This document shows positions 35,538 through 44,653 of a stretch of DNA of 64,000 bases, one piece after another. The translations under genes were made by a program, and so were the position numbers. Where the stretch lies: assembly GCA_965262305.1 (NCBI GenBank), contig CBDHEY010000002.1, positions 434,001 through 498,000 on the forward strand, in the 5' to 3' direction. Positions within the stretch are counted from its first letter, which is position 1, and every line of letters starts with the position of its first letter. The DNA is from CBDHEY01 sp965262305 (lineage in GTDB: Bacteria; Pseudomonadota; Gammaproteobacteria; Pseudomonadales; Cellvibrionaceae). Below the pieces are notes generated by a model. It ran no database searches. It was not told the origin of the DNA and saw only the letters and a program-made list of their open reading frames with translations.

Positions 35538-37235
35538 ATGAGTGAAAAAATAATGGTCTCTAAGTTGCTTCTTGTGCCCGATCCCTGGGCAAGCCAATTA
35601 TTATCAGGCTTTAAGCAGTGGGAAATTAGAGGGCGGCCACTCAGTGACAATATGCTTACAACTGTTGCCATTGCAAAGAGTCGTGAAAAAGGGATTAACC
35701 GTATTTATGGCTTGGTTGATATAGTCAGCTGTAAGGGACCATTAACTCTAAAAGAAATGACGGTCAATTTAGAAAAACACAGAGACGTCGATGATACGGT
35801 AAAACTCCCCTACAATAAAACATACGCCTGGATAATGAAAAATCCAAAAGTGTTGAAAAAACCTCTGGATTATAATTATAAAAATGGTTGGGTAATTTGG
35901 GGATCAGGAAACTGGGAGTTTTCATCCGAAGATTTTGTTGAAGAAGGTGCGTATATAACGATGCCTAGCCCCGATCCTCTTCTCAGGACTGAGTTTCTAG
36001 ATTCGCTTGCTGAAGACCTTTCGTTTTTTGGCTATTCACTTGGTCATTCTACGAATGGCGGAAGAAGTCTGTCGACAATTCAAATGCCAAATCTTCGCGA
36101 ATATTCAGATGACAATATGAAAAGCATGATGAGGGAGGGGTATGTAAAAATACAGAATAAAAACAGAAAAAACAAAAAATCATTTGTAGATGAGATGAAA
36201 AATCTCATCCATGAAAAACAATTATTTTCAAATAATCCACTTGAGCTAGCTAAGCTGAATCCTGTGGTAAAAAGAGTGACGACAAAGGAAGAGAAAAAAC
36301 TACATAACTATTTAAGAATGTTGCAGAATATCCCTAGCAGCAAAAGCATCGGTCGTGTATGTGACCTTATTATTTATCATGAGCCAGACAGCGACGACGA
36401 TAATGAACACAAACATATAATTGGAATCGTTGGTTTAGGTTCCTCAGGATACTCAAGTGGAGGAAGGGATAGATTATTCGGATGGGCAGATAATACAGAT
36501 ATTTCTAAGTCCCAAATACAAATTGCTAAACAGTCAGCACTTCGGTCAATCTTACAAATAAATTGTGTTCTCGTTGCACCTCCTTACGAAAACTCCCCCC
36601 TACGCATTTCTAAGCTTTTATCGATGGCAGTCTTTTCTGAGGAAGTAGTTGCTCATTATCAGAAAAAATACAAATCGCCACTGTTATGCGCGATATCTAC
36701 AGCAGGGTTCAGTCTGACGGCCCCACTATTCGAAAGGATTAGTATTGGTGACCTAAAAAAATATTTTTTGAAAGTTAAAAAGGAAAAAGTTGAATCTGCT
36801 GATGAAAAAAATATAACAAGATCTCAGTCAGATGCTTTCGAGCTATGGGTTAATCCATCTTTTGAAAAGGAGTCTCGAAAAAAATACAGGAATTGCGTTT
36901 TCTACAAGGAGGCAGAAACGAGCTCTATTTGTACGAATATTGTTAGTGAAAAAACCAAAGAAATAGCTAGAGAGTATTGTAACAGTTCTGGGTCAATTAA
37001 AAATATAAGATCGCTAAATTCTGCATTTTTAAAAGCGCTTAATCTTAGCGGTATTAACGAGTCTATTTTTAACATTTCTCCAAGAGGTATTTATATTGGA
37101 CTATTAGACAACTCATTTATTACCAAGCTTTCTTCTGGTGATATTGAAAATGTTAGTTCATATTGTATTCCTTGGGAAAAATGGTTTTTACATTGGAAAA
37201 AAATCCAAGAGGACCGATTGAACGATAATAAGTAG
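35538..37235 (+). CDS. ASCH domain fused to DUF4338 (DruA, Druantia)-like protein
   Basis: 565 residues from the ATG at 35538 (AGGA about 10 bases upstream; the frame is open to a TTG at 35454). Residues about 8-125 look like an ASCH domain: PDPWASQLLSGFKQWEIR, IYGLVDIV, then YKNGWVIWG. Residues about 265-395 resemble DUF4338, the DruA family of Druantia anti-phage systems: IGRVCDLIIYHE, IIGIVGLGSS, RDRLFGW, APPYENSPLRISKLLSMAVFSEEVV, KYKSPLL and STAGFSL-TAPLFERI. About 150 residues of unassigned sequence follow. No DruE-type helicase is encoded nearby. A strong Shine-Dalgarno at its stop leads into the next gene, so the two form an operon. Defence is an inference from the DruA similarity. 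Confidence 0.65.
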   Translation: MSEKIMVSKLLLVPDPWASQLLSGFKQWEIRGRPLSDNMLTTVAIAKSREKGINRIYGLVDIVSCKGPLTLKEMTVNLEKHRDVDDTVKLPYNKTYAWIMKNPKVLKKPLDYNYKNGWVIWGSGNWEFSSEDFVEEGAYITMPSPDPLLRTEFLDSLAEDLSFFGYSLGHSTNGGRSLSTIQMPNLREYSDDNMKSMMREGYVKIQNKNRKNKKSFVDEMKNLIHEKQLFSNNPLELAKLNPVVKRVTTKEEKKLHNYLRMLQNIPSSKSIGRVCDLIIYHEPDSDDDNEHKHIIGIVGLGSSGYSSGGRDRLFGWADNTDISKSQIQIAKQSALRSILQINCVLVAPPYENSPLRISKLLSMAVFSEEVVAHYQKKYKSPLLCAISTAGFSLTAPLFERISIGDLKKYFLKVKKEKVESADEKNITRSQSDAFELWVNPSFEKESRKKYRNCVFYKEAETSSICTNIVSEKTKEIAREYCNSSGSIKNIRSLNSAFLKALNLSGINESIFNISPRGIYIGLLDNSFITKLSSGDIENVSSYCIPWEKWFLHWKKIQEDRLNDNK

Positions 37236-37246
37236 GAGGACTTTAT

Positions 37247-38461
37247 ATGGGATTTGTTGTCATTTGGGATACGTGCACTAAGCCTGATTATTACAATGAC
37301 GTGCACAAAGTAATTACTCTCCCCAAGGGAATGATGGTGCGATACGACTATACAAAAAAATATTTTGATGAGAAGAGCCTTATAGAGTTTGAAAGACTGG
37401 CAAATGGAAAAATAAAGCAAATTAATGCGATCCATTTTTATGGAGAGATCGAGGGCTACGCTAAGTTTCAGGGTGATATTCCTAAGGGGGCTATGGTTAA
37501 GCACTGGGTACCATTTCGACTAGGTACTGTTGTATGTGCAAAAAAACAAAAGAGTGGGAAAGATGGAGAAGCCGACAAGGTGGTTTATGATATCTTCCTG
37601 GGTGACTATCCAAATGTCAAAAATTTATCAAGATATCAAACCACATTTCAAAATGAGTTTAAGGAACGTGCGCCTTTTTCGCGATGGCATACTTATTTTG
37701 AAAGTGATGATATTTTATCGGATTTGAGTGATGGGGTTGGCGAATCTTCAGATTCAAAATGGTTTGCAATTGTAGAGCGTTTACAAGAACTGCAATTTAA
37801 AGATGACTCGTTCTGGAAGCTGGAAGGACCATATGATGACAAAGGACATAGTTTAGAAAATCACATTACTATGAGGAAAACGGCAGACGGACTAAAGGAA
37901 TCAGTCGTTTTATTGGAAGATGAAGAAGACGTAAGCTTTACAATACACAACGCTGATCCTGTAGTGAAAGAATCAGAAGTCTATACACCACGGGAAATAG
38001 TTCTTATACCCTCCGAAGGGATAACTACAAATACTCGCAAGATTCAACTGAGACCGTATTCAACATATCAGTTTAAAATACGCGGCAAAACAAGTTCTTA
38101 TTGGAAGGGTGACTTTGGAAGTTTAGAGTGCGTGACACGTAGTTCGGATAGAACTCAAGTTGAAGATAATGCTGATAGAAGTTCCATCCTAGGTACTAAT
38201 ATTATAGGGCCAAGTTTTGAATTAAACTTCAACATTAAGAAAAATATGTGGAAAGTATTCATTGGAATAACTTCTGGGGTTTTATCTGTCATATTATTCA
38301 TCATTCTGGGTAAATATAGAATATACGACCCGTCTGCAGTAAGCTCAATGGATACTCTAAATTGGTATTCCGTTTGGACTGCTGCGTTGATTGGCGGTGT
38401 AGCATCGACGTTGCTTGTTACCGCAACTATATTGTTGAGAAAGGAAATTAAATTTAAATAA
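37247..38461 (+). CDS. unknown protein with two C-terminal membrane helices
   Basis: 404 residues, 11 bases after the ASCH/DruA-like gene with a strong AGGAGG ribosome site. The N-terminal about 130 residues are beta-rich (VVIWDTCTKP, TLPKGMMVRYDY, INAIHFYGEIEGYAKFQG). The middle is acidic and soluble, and two hydrophobic helices sit at about residues 336-356 and 377-396, with a basic tail. I do not recognise the family. A soluble sensing part plus a two-helix C terminus is the layout of membrane-acting effectors in several known anti-phage systems, so it may be the effector of a module with its upstream neighbour (inference). Confidence 0.6.
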   Translation: MGFVVIWDTCTKPDYYNDVHKVITLPKGMMVRYDYTKKYFDEKSLIEFERLANGKIKQINAIHFYGEIEGYAKFQGDIPKGAMVKHWVPFRLGTVVCAKKQKSGKDGEADKVVYDIFLGDYPNVKNLSRYQTTFQNEFKERAPFSRWHTYFESDDILSDLSDGVGESSDSKWFAIVERLQELQFKDDSFWKLEGPYDDKGHSLENHITMRKTADGLKESVVLLEDEEDVSFTIHNADPVVKESEVYTPREIVLIPSEGITTNTRKIQLRPYSTYQFKIRGKTSSYWKGDFGSLECVTRSSDRTQVEDNADRSSILGTNIIGPSFELNFNIKKNMWKVFIGITSGVLSVILFIILGKYRIYDPSAVSSMDTLNWYSVWTAALIGGVASTLLVTATILLRKEIKFK

Positions 38462-38717
38462 AATCTTTTATCAAATATCTGTCACGACAACCGTGATATT
38501 CTCCTCGATCACGGCACTTACGGGTAGAGATTGGAAAGTAGTAACAAGAGAAAGGTCACGTTTTTTTGATGTCCGCTATTGGCCGAAAGGCGAAGATACA
38601 AAATATAAAGCAAAATATATGTGTGATATAAGCAAATATTAAAAAGCATTGATAGTACATGGATTTTTTTATTTTAAGTAGTCAGCTCTCAGGATTTAAA
38701 GGAGATAAGGAGAAATT

Positions 38718-39314
38718 ATGATTACCGGTAATATAGATAAAGACTCAAAATATAGAGATAGGATTTTAAGAGCTGTAGCGCTAGACAGAGGACATCCAAT
38801 TCATCATGGTATTGCTATGCAGGCCCATCATGTAATATCTGCAAAAGGGGTTTCTATGTCGGGGTTAGGACCAAGTCTCAAAGCCCAAGGCTTTGATATT
38901 AATGAGTTAAAGAATTTGGTTTTAATTCCTTGCACTTTGCAAGGAGCATGTCACTTAGGAGTTCAATTGCACCGAGGCAATCACACATATCACGACGATG
39001 AGCACCCCAGAAGTTATCATTTAGAAGTTTCTGACAGAATTAAAAAACTAGAAAATAAAATGGATGACTATTGTGCACGAAAGAAATCTGTGCAAGGCCT
39101 CCTAAATTCACAAAGTAAGAAAATTCTAAAAGCCGTTTCAGACTTTAAACTACCCCTAACAGCAATTTTTGAATCATTTAAAGTAGGTAATTCGACTGGC
39201 TGTGCAAATGCTACAAATGTTGGCGCACATAATAAAAATATTAGTTGCGTATTAGATCGTAATCATTTTAGCGGAATAGCAAGACATAGCTATACACTTA
39301 GGATTGGAAGATGA
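38718..39314 (+). CDS. AHH/HNH-type nuclease, polymorphic-toxin-like
   Basis: 198 residues with a very strong ribosome site (GGAG repeated). AHH at residues 36-38 (MQAHHVISAKG) followed by FDINELKNLVLIP, then CHLGVQLHRGNHTYH and YHLEVSDRIKKLE, matching the AHH superfamily (PF14412) of toxin nucleases with a His-rich ββα-metal-type core. It has no signal peptide, PAAR, VgrG or RHS part, so it is a stand-alone toxin domain. The C-terminal 90 residues are unassigned. The next gene overlaps by 4 bases and is a likely immunity protein. Confidence 0.66.
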   Translation: MITGNIDKDSKYRDRILRAVALDRGHPIHHGIAMQAHHVISAKGVSMSGLGPSLKAQGFDINELKNLVLIPCTLQGACHLGVQLHRGNHTYHDDEHPRSYHLEVSDRIKKLENKMDDYCARKKSVQGLLNSQSKKILKAVSDFKLPLTAIFESFKVGNSTGCANATNVGAHNKNISCVLDRNHFSGIARHSYTLRIGR

Positions 39315-39943
39315 TGAATAAATATGATAACGAGTACTATATTGTTTCCAGGTTAGCAGGCGACAACCAAATTTTTATTAAGCCTGATGAAAAAACGGCA
39401 AAAAGAAAATATCACTATAAAAAATTGATTCACGGCGAACCTCCACTTTGTTTTGAGAATGGGTTTCGGGATGAAGATCAAAATAAATGGGCAATTACTG
39501 ATGTATTAGTTGATAGTTCTGGAATGATTTTAAGAGAAGAAATTAAAAATCTTCTGGGTGACCTTAAAGTTAAAGGTATGCAAATTTACCCAGCTATCTA
39601 TATCGATGATGATGATAAATGGCACGATGATTTTTGGTATCTCGGCTTTTATGAAGAGCTTGATTGTGTAGATAGAGATAAATCAACAATTGTCGAATTT
39701 GACGATGATGATGACGAAGAAGACGAGGACGAGCTTCTTGAAATAGAAAAATTCTCACTTAAAGAGCAAGTACTTGACGCTATTCCTGAAGCTCAAAGAT
39801 TACTCTTTAAAATTGGTGAATGCTCAAAAGACTATGTTTTTGTTCACAAAAATATTGTAGACATTTTCGCCCAAAAAAAATGCTCTGGCATACGTTTTTT
39901 TCGTGTCTCGGATTTTACCGAAGGTGATCAGCATAAATTATAG
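39311..39943 (+). CDS. probable immunity protein (Imm11/DUF1629-like) for the AHH nuclease
   Basis: 210 residues. Start overlaps the nuclease stop (ATGA), so the pair is co-translated. A strongly acidic run lies at about residues 130-146 (EFDDDDDEEDEDEL). The C-terminal half has AQRLLFKIGECSKDYVFVHKNIVDIF and CSGIRFFRVSDF, resembling the C-terminal core of Imm11/DUF1629 immunity proteins. An acidic surface suits binding to a basic nuclease. The family match is from memory of the motif and is moderate; the immunity role is inferred mainly from position. Confidence 0.62.
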   Translation: MMNKYDNEYYIVSRLAGDNQIFIKPDEKTAKRKYHYKKLIHGEPPLCFENGFRDEDQNKWAITDVLVDSSGMILREEIKNLLGDLKVKGMQIYPAIYIDDDDKWHDDFWYLGFYEELDCVDRDKSTIVEFDDDDDEEDEDELLEIEKFSLKEQVLDAIPEAQRLLFKIGECSKDYVFVHKNIVDIFAQKKCSGIRFFRVSDFTEGDQHKL

Positions 39944-40546
39944 CGCTAAGCAGAATCAATCAGTAAACATCTTTAAATATAAAGAATTAAGTTTAGAGCT
40001 ATCTAAAGTTACTTTTGCGCAAATTGAATTTTTTTTCTCGATACTGTAGATAATTTGGTGAAACAGCCTATCATAACGTTATTACACTAGACTATCGGTA
40101 TTTTCCCGAAACGGAATGTAAGACTGACTAAAAATTTATTGAATAATTATGTCAGGATCAAGCTTGCGATTAGCATAGCCTTTATTCGTGAATCCAGTCA
40201 ATAAAAGGTAACGGGGTTAGGTCTTGCTTTGCCTATCAGCTGAGTATCCGCTTATGGCCGTTAGCAAACATCAAAATCAAGTTACTCTGACCATATAATT
40301 CTAATAATTTGAAAGGAGTACTCTAGCACGAACGCCAAAACACCTTATCAGTATTCTTTAACTGAAGATAACTAAGCGATTCCCAGTAATTCGTTTAGCG
40401 TCTCTCTAATACTCGCACTCCCTCGACTCCCTATTGGAACATCCCCCTAATAATTCTATACTCTTAACACTACTGCACGTAAAGAGATAAAAACGGTCGC
40501 GCTCTCACGTTTGAAAAATATTGGCGCCAATAAAATGATATAAGCG
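39944..40546. other. 600-base gene-free interval at the right border of the accessory segment
   Basis: No credible ORF on either strand. It contains one degenerate copy (40245-40269) of the motif also seen at 35401, 38571 and 45254. About 15 bases before it is the string ACGGGGTTAGGTCTTGCTTT, of a kind I associate with REP-associated transposase surroundings, though no transposase remains. The diguanylate cyclase promoter presumably lies at the right end. Confidence 0.4.
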
Positions 40547-41569
40547 ATGACGATATCTAATTCCCCCTTTCAGAGAAAGTTCCGGCTTAAACACACCTTT
40601 TGGCTTTCGATTACTGCCGGAGTCTTAATACTTCTCATTTCAATTTTTCATATATTGTTTCAAAGCAAGCAAATTGGTTTTGGGGCACTCGCAGTGTCTA
40701 TTGGTCTATTGCTTACCAGCTGGCATTGCTATAAAAAAACCTATAACTCCACTTATACATTTTTGTTACTGATTCCGTTTGCAACTTTTTTTGTTGCCTA
40801 CCAAATAGTTTCTATAGGAATTAGTTTTAGCTTTTGGTGTTACCCTACAGTTCTGCTGTTTTATTTTGTATTGACCGAGCACCAAGCACGGATATCAAAT
40901 TTTTTATTCGTCGCAGTTTCACTCCCGTTGGCCTGGAACCTTTTTGATACTCCTGAAGCCATAAGGTTTTCAGTAACACTAATTATTGTGAGCGTGTATG
41001 CCGCCATTTTTCTTCGCGTCATCTCTGGTCAAAACGAAGAGCTTAGCCAAATGGTTATTACCGATACTTTAACAGGCTTGTATAATAGGTCCTTATTAAA
41101 AGATTCATTAGAACAAGCCATTCACTTGTCGAATCGAGCAGATACGAGCTACACACTTATTACTTTAGACATTGATCATTTCAAAAGAATTAATGATGAT
41201 CTGGGGCATGAAATGGGAGACCAAGTATTAATCGGTTTGAGCACCTTTCTAAAGAGTTTTTTTCGAGATAGCGACAGAGTTTTCAGAATTGGCGGAGAGG
41301 AATTTTTAATTTTAGTTCATAACAGCGATCAAAAATGTAGCATTAAACTTGCAGAAAAACTAAGAGTGGGAGTTGAGAACCTTCAATTATTACCCAACCG
41401 TTCTATAACTGTTAGTGTAGGAGTTGCGGAGAAAGGATCCGAACAAGATTGGAAAAAGTGGATGAGAACGTGCGACATGAATTTATATAAAGCTAAAAAC
41501 AGCGGTCGCAATAAAGTTGTTCCAGGAATTCCAGAGGTGCAAGACGCCGAAGAATTTGCACAAGATTAA
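40547..41569 (+). CDS. membrane diguanylate cyclase (GGDEF)
   Basis: 340 residues. About six membrane helices occupy residues 15-165, followed by a GGDEF domain (about 170-335) that synthesises c-di-GMP from two GTP. The active motif is GGEEF (about residues 249-253) and an RxxD inhibitory site (RDSD) lies five residues before it, so product inhibition is likely. No EAL domain. The membrane part is of the small MASE-like type without clear ligand motifs. It stands alone. A c-di-GMP effector candidate (PilZ) is encoded beside pomAB in this window. Confidence 0.9.
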   Translation: MTISNSPFQRKFRLKHTFWLSITAGVLILLISIFHILFQSKQIGFGALAVSIGLLLTSWHCYKKTYNSTYTFLLLIPFATFFVAYQIVSIGISFSFWCYPTVLLFYFVLTEHQARISNFLFVAVSLPLAWNLFDTPEAIRFSVTLIIVSVYAAIFLRVISGQNEELSQMVITDTLTGLYNRSLLKDSLEQAIHLSNRADTSYTLITLDIDHFKRINDDLGHEMGDQVLIGLSTFLKSFFRDSDRVFRIGGEEFLILVHNSDQKCSIKLAEKLRVGVENLQLLPNRSITVSVGVAEKGSEQDWKKWMRTCDMNLYKAKNSGRNKVVPGIPEVQDAEEFAQD

Positions 41570-41591
41570 AAATTTTATACAAAACCAATAA

Positions 41592-42836
41592 CTACCGCAA
41601 ATCTTTTAAAATAGCATTAAATGCTTCTTTACCTTCGCCATTAATATAAGCATCTGCTGTTTTAATTAAAGACTCTATATTTTTAGGGCTGATATTATCC
41701 ATATGGCTCTGTTCGTATGTTAATTTAGGCTCAAGTCTATGGTATTTAAGCCCTGCCTTTGTAAGTGCAGTTAGCTGACTATTTGTAACTGTCTGCACTG
41801 CATCAAGTACTACCCCCATTAAGGCGCCTCTAGTGTGATCTGCACCTGCAATATCATCCACCTTTTCTAACATCCAAGGCGTCATTCCCCAATTACCCTC
41901 TTTAGGGACTAAACCTTCTATCGCATTGCTATTAATACCAACCCCCGCACTCCCTTCATAAATACCATCACCCAATGAAATCACTACGATGTCCTCTAAT
42001 CTCGTGGCAATACCCGTTCTTATTGCTTCAGTAACGCTCCAAACAGCAGGATTATTCGACATTGTGCCTCCATCAACCACCCACATGTTTGCCCCAAAAG
42101 ATCTAGGAGAACCTCCTCCTCCAACCTGTGCGATAGGAAAAAAGGTCGGAGCAGCACTAGTCGCTCTGGTAGCCTCCCAAACAAAATAGTCGTGAGTTGC
42201 TGGGCTATTAACTGCATCAAACCAATTAAATAAATAAGGTCCGTAGTTTACTCCACGTTGCGGAGTAGACGCTTTACCTTGCTTATTATTTACAATGTAC
42301 GAAGTGGTAAACATGTGTTTAACGCGATTGTGCGTTAAAGATTGCATTTTACTGTGGCTATTAGCTAGCGAAAGGGTTTTGCCATACATTTTCTGCATGT
42401 AGGGTTCTATCCCTTCTCCTTTTCCGTTATCTGAATGGTAGGTTGCACATTGTTCGATCTTACAGTCCTGAGCGAGAAAAATCTTACCTCCGTCACTCTG
42501 ATAAATATTCACTATTTGTTCAGCGGTATAAGGTCGACCTGTGGCTTCCTTTGGCGTTGTGAGAGCTGCTGCGATAATACCACCCGTTGAAGTACCCCCA
42601 ATAATATCGAAAAGTTGGTGCGAAGGTTTATTTAACTTGGATTCGATATGTTTAATCAATGTGGCTGGGATAACACCTTTAATACCACCACCATCTACAG
42701 AAAGAATAATCGTTTTCGGTGAGGAATTATGCTGAGCAGCGAAAACTATATTCGGGTTCGTTAAAAATATTGAAATGAATAGCAAATTTAAAAATAAACG
42801 TATTCTATTTTGATTGTTATTCATAAACGTATTCAT
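41592..42836 (-). CDS. exported patatin-like phospholipase
   Basis: 414 residues with a signal peptide to about residue 33 (IVFA-AQH). Patatin motifs: anion-hole DGGGIKG (48-54), nucleophile GTSTG (81-85, Ser83), and the dyad Asp in VVDGGTMSNNP. Members hydrolyse acyl esters of phospholipids or neutral lipids. The start codon overlaps the stop of the oleate hydratase gene (TAATG), so the two are coupled: the hydrolase could supply unsaturated fatty acids to the hydratase. Export places it in the periplasm or outside. No secretion-system gene is adjacent. Confidence 0.88.
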   Translation of the reverse strand: MNTFMNNNQNRIRLFLNLLFISIFLTNPNIVFAAQHNSSPKTIILSVDGGGIKGVIPATLIKHIESKLNKPSHQLFDIIGGTSTGGIIAAALTTPKEATGRPYTAEQIVNIYQSDGGKIFLAQDCKIEQCATYHSDNGKGEGIEPYMQKMYGKTLSLANSHSKMQSLTHNRVKHMFTTSYIVNNKQGKASTPQRGVNYGPYLFNWFDAVNSPATHDYFVWEATRATSAAPTFFPIAQVGGGGSPRSFGANMWVVDGGTMSNNPAVWSVTEAIRTGIATRLEDIVVISLGDGIYEGSAGVGINSNAIEGLVPKEGNWGMTPWMLEKVDDIAGADHTRGALMGVVLDAVQTVTNSQLTALTKAGLKYHRLEPKLTYEQSHMDNISPKNIESLIKTADAYINGEGKEAFNAILKDLR

Positions 42837-44638
42837 TATTTAATCAACCCCTGCAAGCTCGTTCCTTTTAAAAGATGAGAAAGAAGATGCTCACCAGGAA
42901 TGGATCCTCCATGCATAGTTTCACTCGCTTTAATGATTACACGAATATCTTCTTTGGAAGGGTAGACTTCTGGCGGATTTTTATCTGTAATACCAAGCAG
43001 TTTATACACCGCCATAATCGCAGATCTGACGGAATACTCCACGGTAAAAACACAATCATCAGGTATTTCAGTAAACTGGCCTAGGAACGCAAGGTTTTTA
43101 CTGCCTTCAGGTACAACCTCTGGGCGATCGCCTTTAACACGCGGTAAGAACTGGCTAGTAATATACGGCATCATGCAAGGGATGACTTTCACCGTCTTCA
43201 TTATCTCAGGAATTTGGTCTTTAGCACCCCAATGGTAAAGAAGCTCGGTAAGTAATTCTTCGCCACTACAATCGCACATCTTTTTCTTCACAAAGTCACC
43301 GACATTATCGGGAAATAATCCGTAAGCCCATATCGCCAATACATTTTTGTCGGGCTGCCCTTCCTGTTCTTTTGGCTGATAATCTCCACAAGGCTGACTT
43401 CGATACTGAGGTTGTCGATTACACGTGGCACTCATCAACCAACTAGAATCTTTTATGGTCATGATGCCGCCCGTTACGGCTTTATGTGAATAGGGATTAA
43501 CACCAGTAAACTTCTCTAAGATATCAGCGATAGGGGAATCCGTAGCAGTAATAGTAAAAGATACAAATTTACTCTGATCAATGTTTTCACAAAATACTTC
43601 GGGTCTTCCAAACTCATCACCTTTCTTTGCGATCTTTTTCCAAAGCTCCCAACATGCACCTGATTCTCTATTGAGAATGGCTGGCTCTTGAGTATTGCCT
43701 ACAGTAGAGTTTTCAGTCATTGAACCGTTTGTAATAAATACAAGATCATTGCTCGTTGTAGAAATGGTTTCTTTTTCCTGAGAAACGCCTCGAAGAAGAT
43801 GAATGGCCGTAACAGTCTTTGCTGTATTGTCAACGTCAATATCTAGATCAATAACCTGAGTATTTAAATCAAAGTTAACACCTTTATCTTTTAACCATAT
43901 CTGCAACGGTAAAACCATAGATTCGTATTGGTTATAGGTAGTAAACAGGATATTTTCTAACTTGCTCATTGTTGGCATTAAATGCATAAAACGCTGCATA
44001 TAACGTTTCATCTCTACAACGGAGTGCCATGTTTCCATGGCAAACATGGATGTCCAAAAAAACCACATATTGGTTTCAAAAAAGGAATTAGAAAAGAACT
44101 CCTTAACCGTTGTTGCACCAAGCTCTTCTTCCGTTTTAACGCATAGCTTTGTTAATTCCAAAATATGAATTGTAGATAGCCCTAAATCGGTTTCACGATT
44201 CGGTTCACCGCAATTACTCATTAAACGGCATTTCGAAGAGTTAGGATCCCATTGATTGATATCACGAATTCTTTTTAGAACCGTCCTGTCTGGATCAGAT
44301 TCCAATTCAGGTTTTGGATTTGGGAATGGCGCATCAACGTGTTTACGTTTTAAGTCTGGAATAAATGAAAACAGATCCCAAGTACATTCATAATGCGCTT
44401 CCATTTCGCGTCCGCCACGCATGATGTAACCATCAACAGCGTTTCCACTTCCATCCAGACACCCACCATTTACATCAAGCTGTTCTAAGATGGTAATCTG
44501 TTCGCCAGACATATGCCCATCCCTAATTAAGTAAGCTGCGGCAGCTAAAGACGCGATACCACCACCCACTAAATAAGCTCTTTTTTTCTCGATACCTTCT
44601 TTACGAGATGCTACAACGTTAGTGAAATTACCAATCAT
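42836..44638 (-). CDS. ohyA: oleate hydratase
   Basis: About 600 residues, the normal size, from the ATG at 44638 (GGAG nine bases upstream; an ATG at 44653 is also in frame). FAD-binding dinucleotide motif GGGIASLAAAAYL near the N terminus, then the family block ITILEQLDVNGGCLDGSGNAVDGYIMRGGREMEAHYECTWDLF split over residues about 45-90, and near the end NLAFLGQFTEIPDDCVFTVEYSVRSA. It adds water across the cis-9 double bond to give 10-hydroxy fatty acids, a detoxification or lipid-modifying step. It leads into the exported patatin. Confidence 0.94.
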   Translation of the reverse strand: MIGNFTNVVASRKEGIEKKRAYLVGGGIASLAAAAYLIRDGHMSGEQITILEQLDVNGGCLDGSGNAVDGYIMRGGREMEAHYECTWDLFSFIPDLKRKHVDAPFPNPKPELESDPDRTVLKRIRDINQWDPNSSKCRLMSNCGEPNRETDLGLSTIHILELTKLCVKTEEELGATTVKEFFSNSFFETNMWFFWTSMFAMETWHSVVEMKRYMQRFMHLMPTMSKLENILFTTYNQYESMVLPLQIWLKDKGVNFDLNTQVIDLDIDVDNTAKTVTAIHLLRGVSQEKETISTTSNDLVFITNGSMTENSTVGNTQEPAILNRESGACWELWKKIAKKGDEFGRPEVFCENIDQSKFVSFTITATDSPIADILEKFTGVNPYSHKAVTGGIMTIKDSSWLMSATCNRQPQYRSQPCGDYQPKEQEGQPDKNVLAIWAYGLFPDNVGDFVKKKMCDCSGEELLTELLYHWGAKDQIPEIMKTVKVIPCMMPYITSQFLPRVKGDRPEVVPEGSKNLAFLGQFTEIPDDCVFTVEYSVRSAIMAVYKLLGITDKNPPEVYPSKEDIRVIIKASETMHGGSIPGEHLLSHLLKGTSLQGLIK

Positions 44639-44653
44639 ACGAGAGAACTCCAA

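Noticed and set aside
38493..38642. 50-codon GTG ORF between the two-helix protein and the AHH nuclease (ending in KAKYMCDISKY)
   Set aside because: Protein-like composition at the end, but no ribosome site, and it contains one copy of the dispersed motif. It may be the remnant of a longer gene; not strong enough to list as a gene.
40206..40232. GGGGTTAGGTCTTGCTTT-type string as trace of a REP-associated transposase
   Set aside because: The string is familiar from such surroundings, but no transposase fragment or second copy is visible, so it stays a remark in the interval entry.
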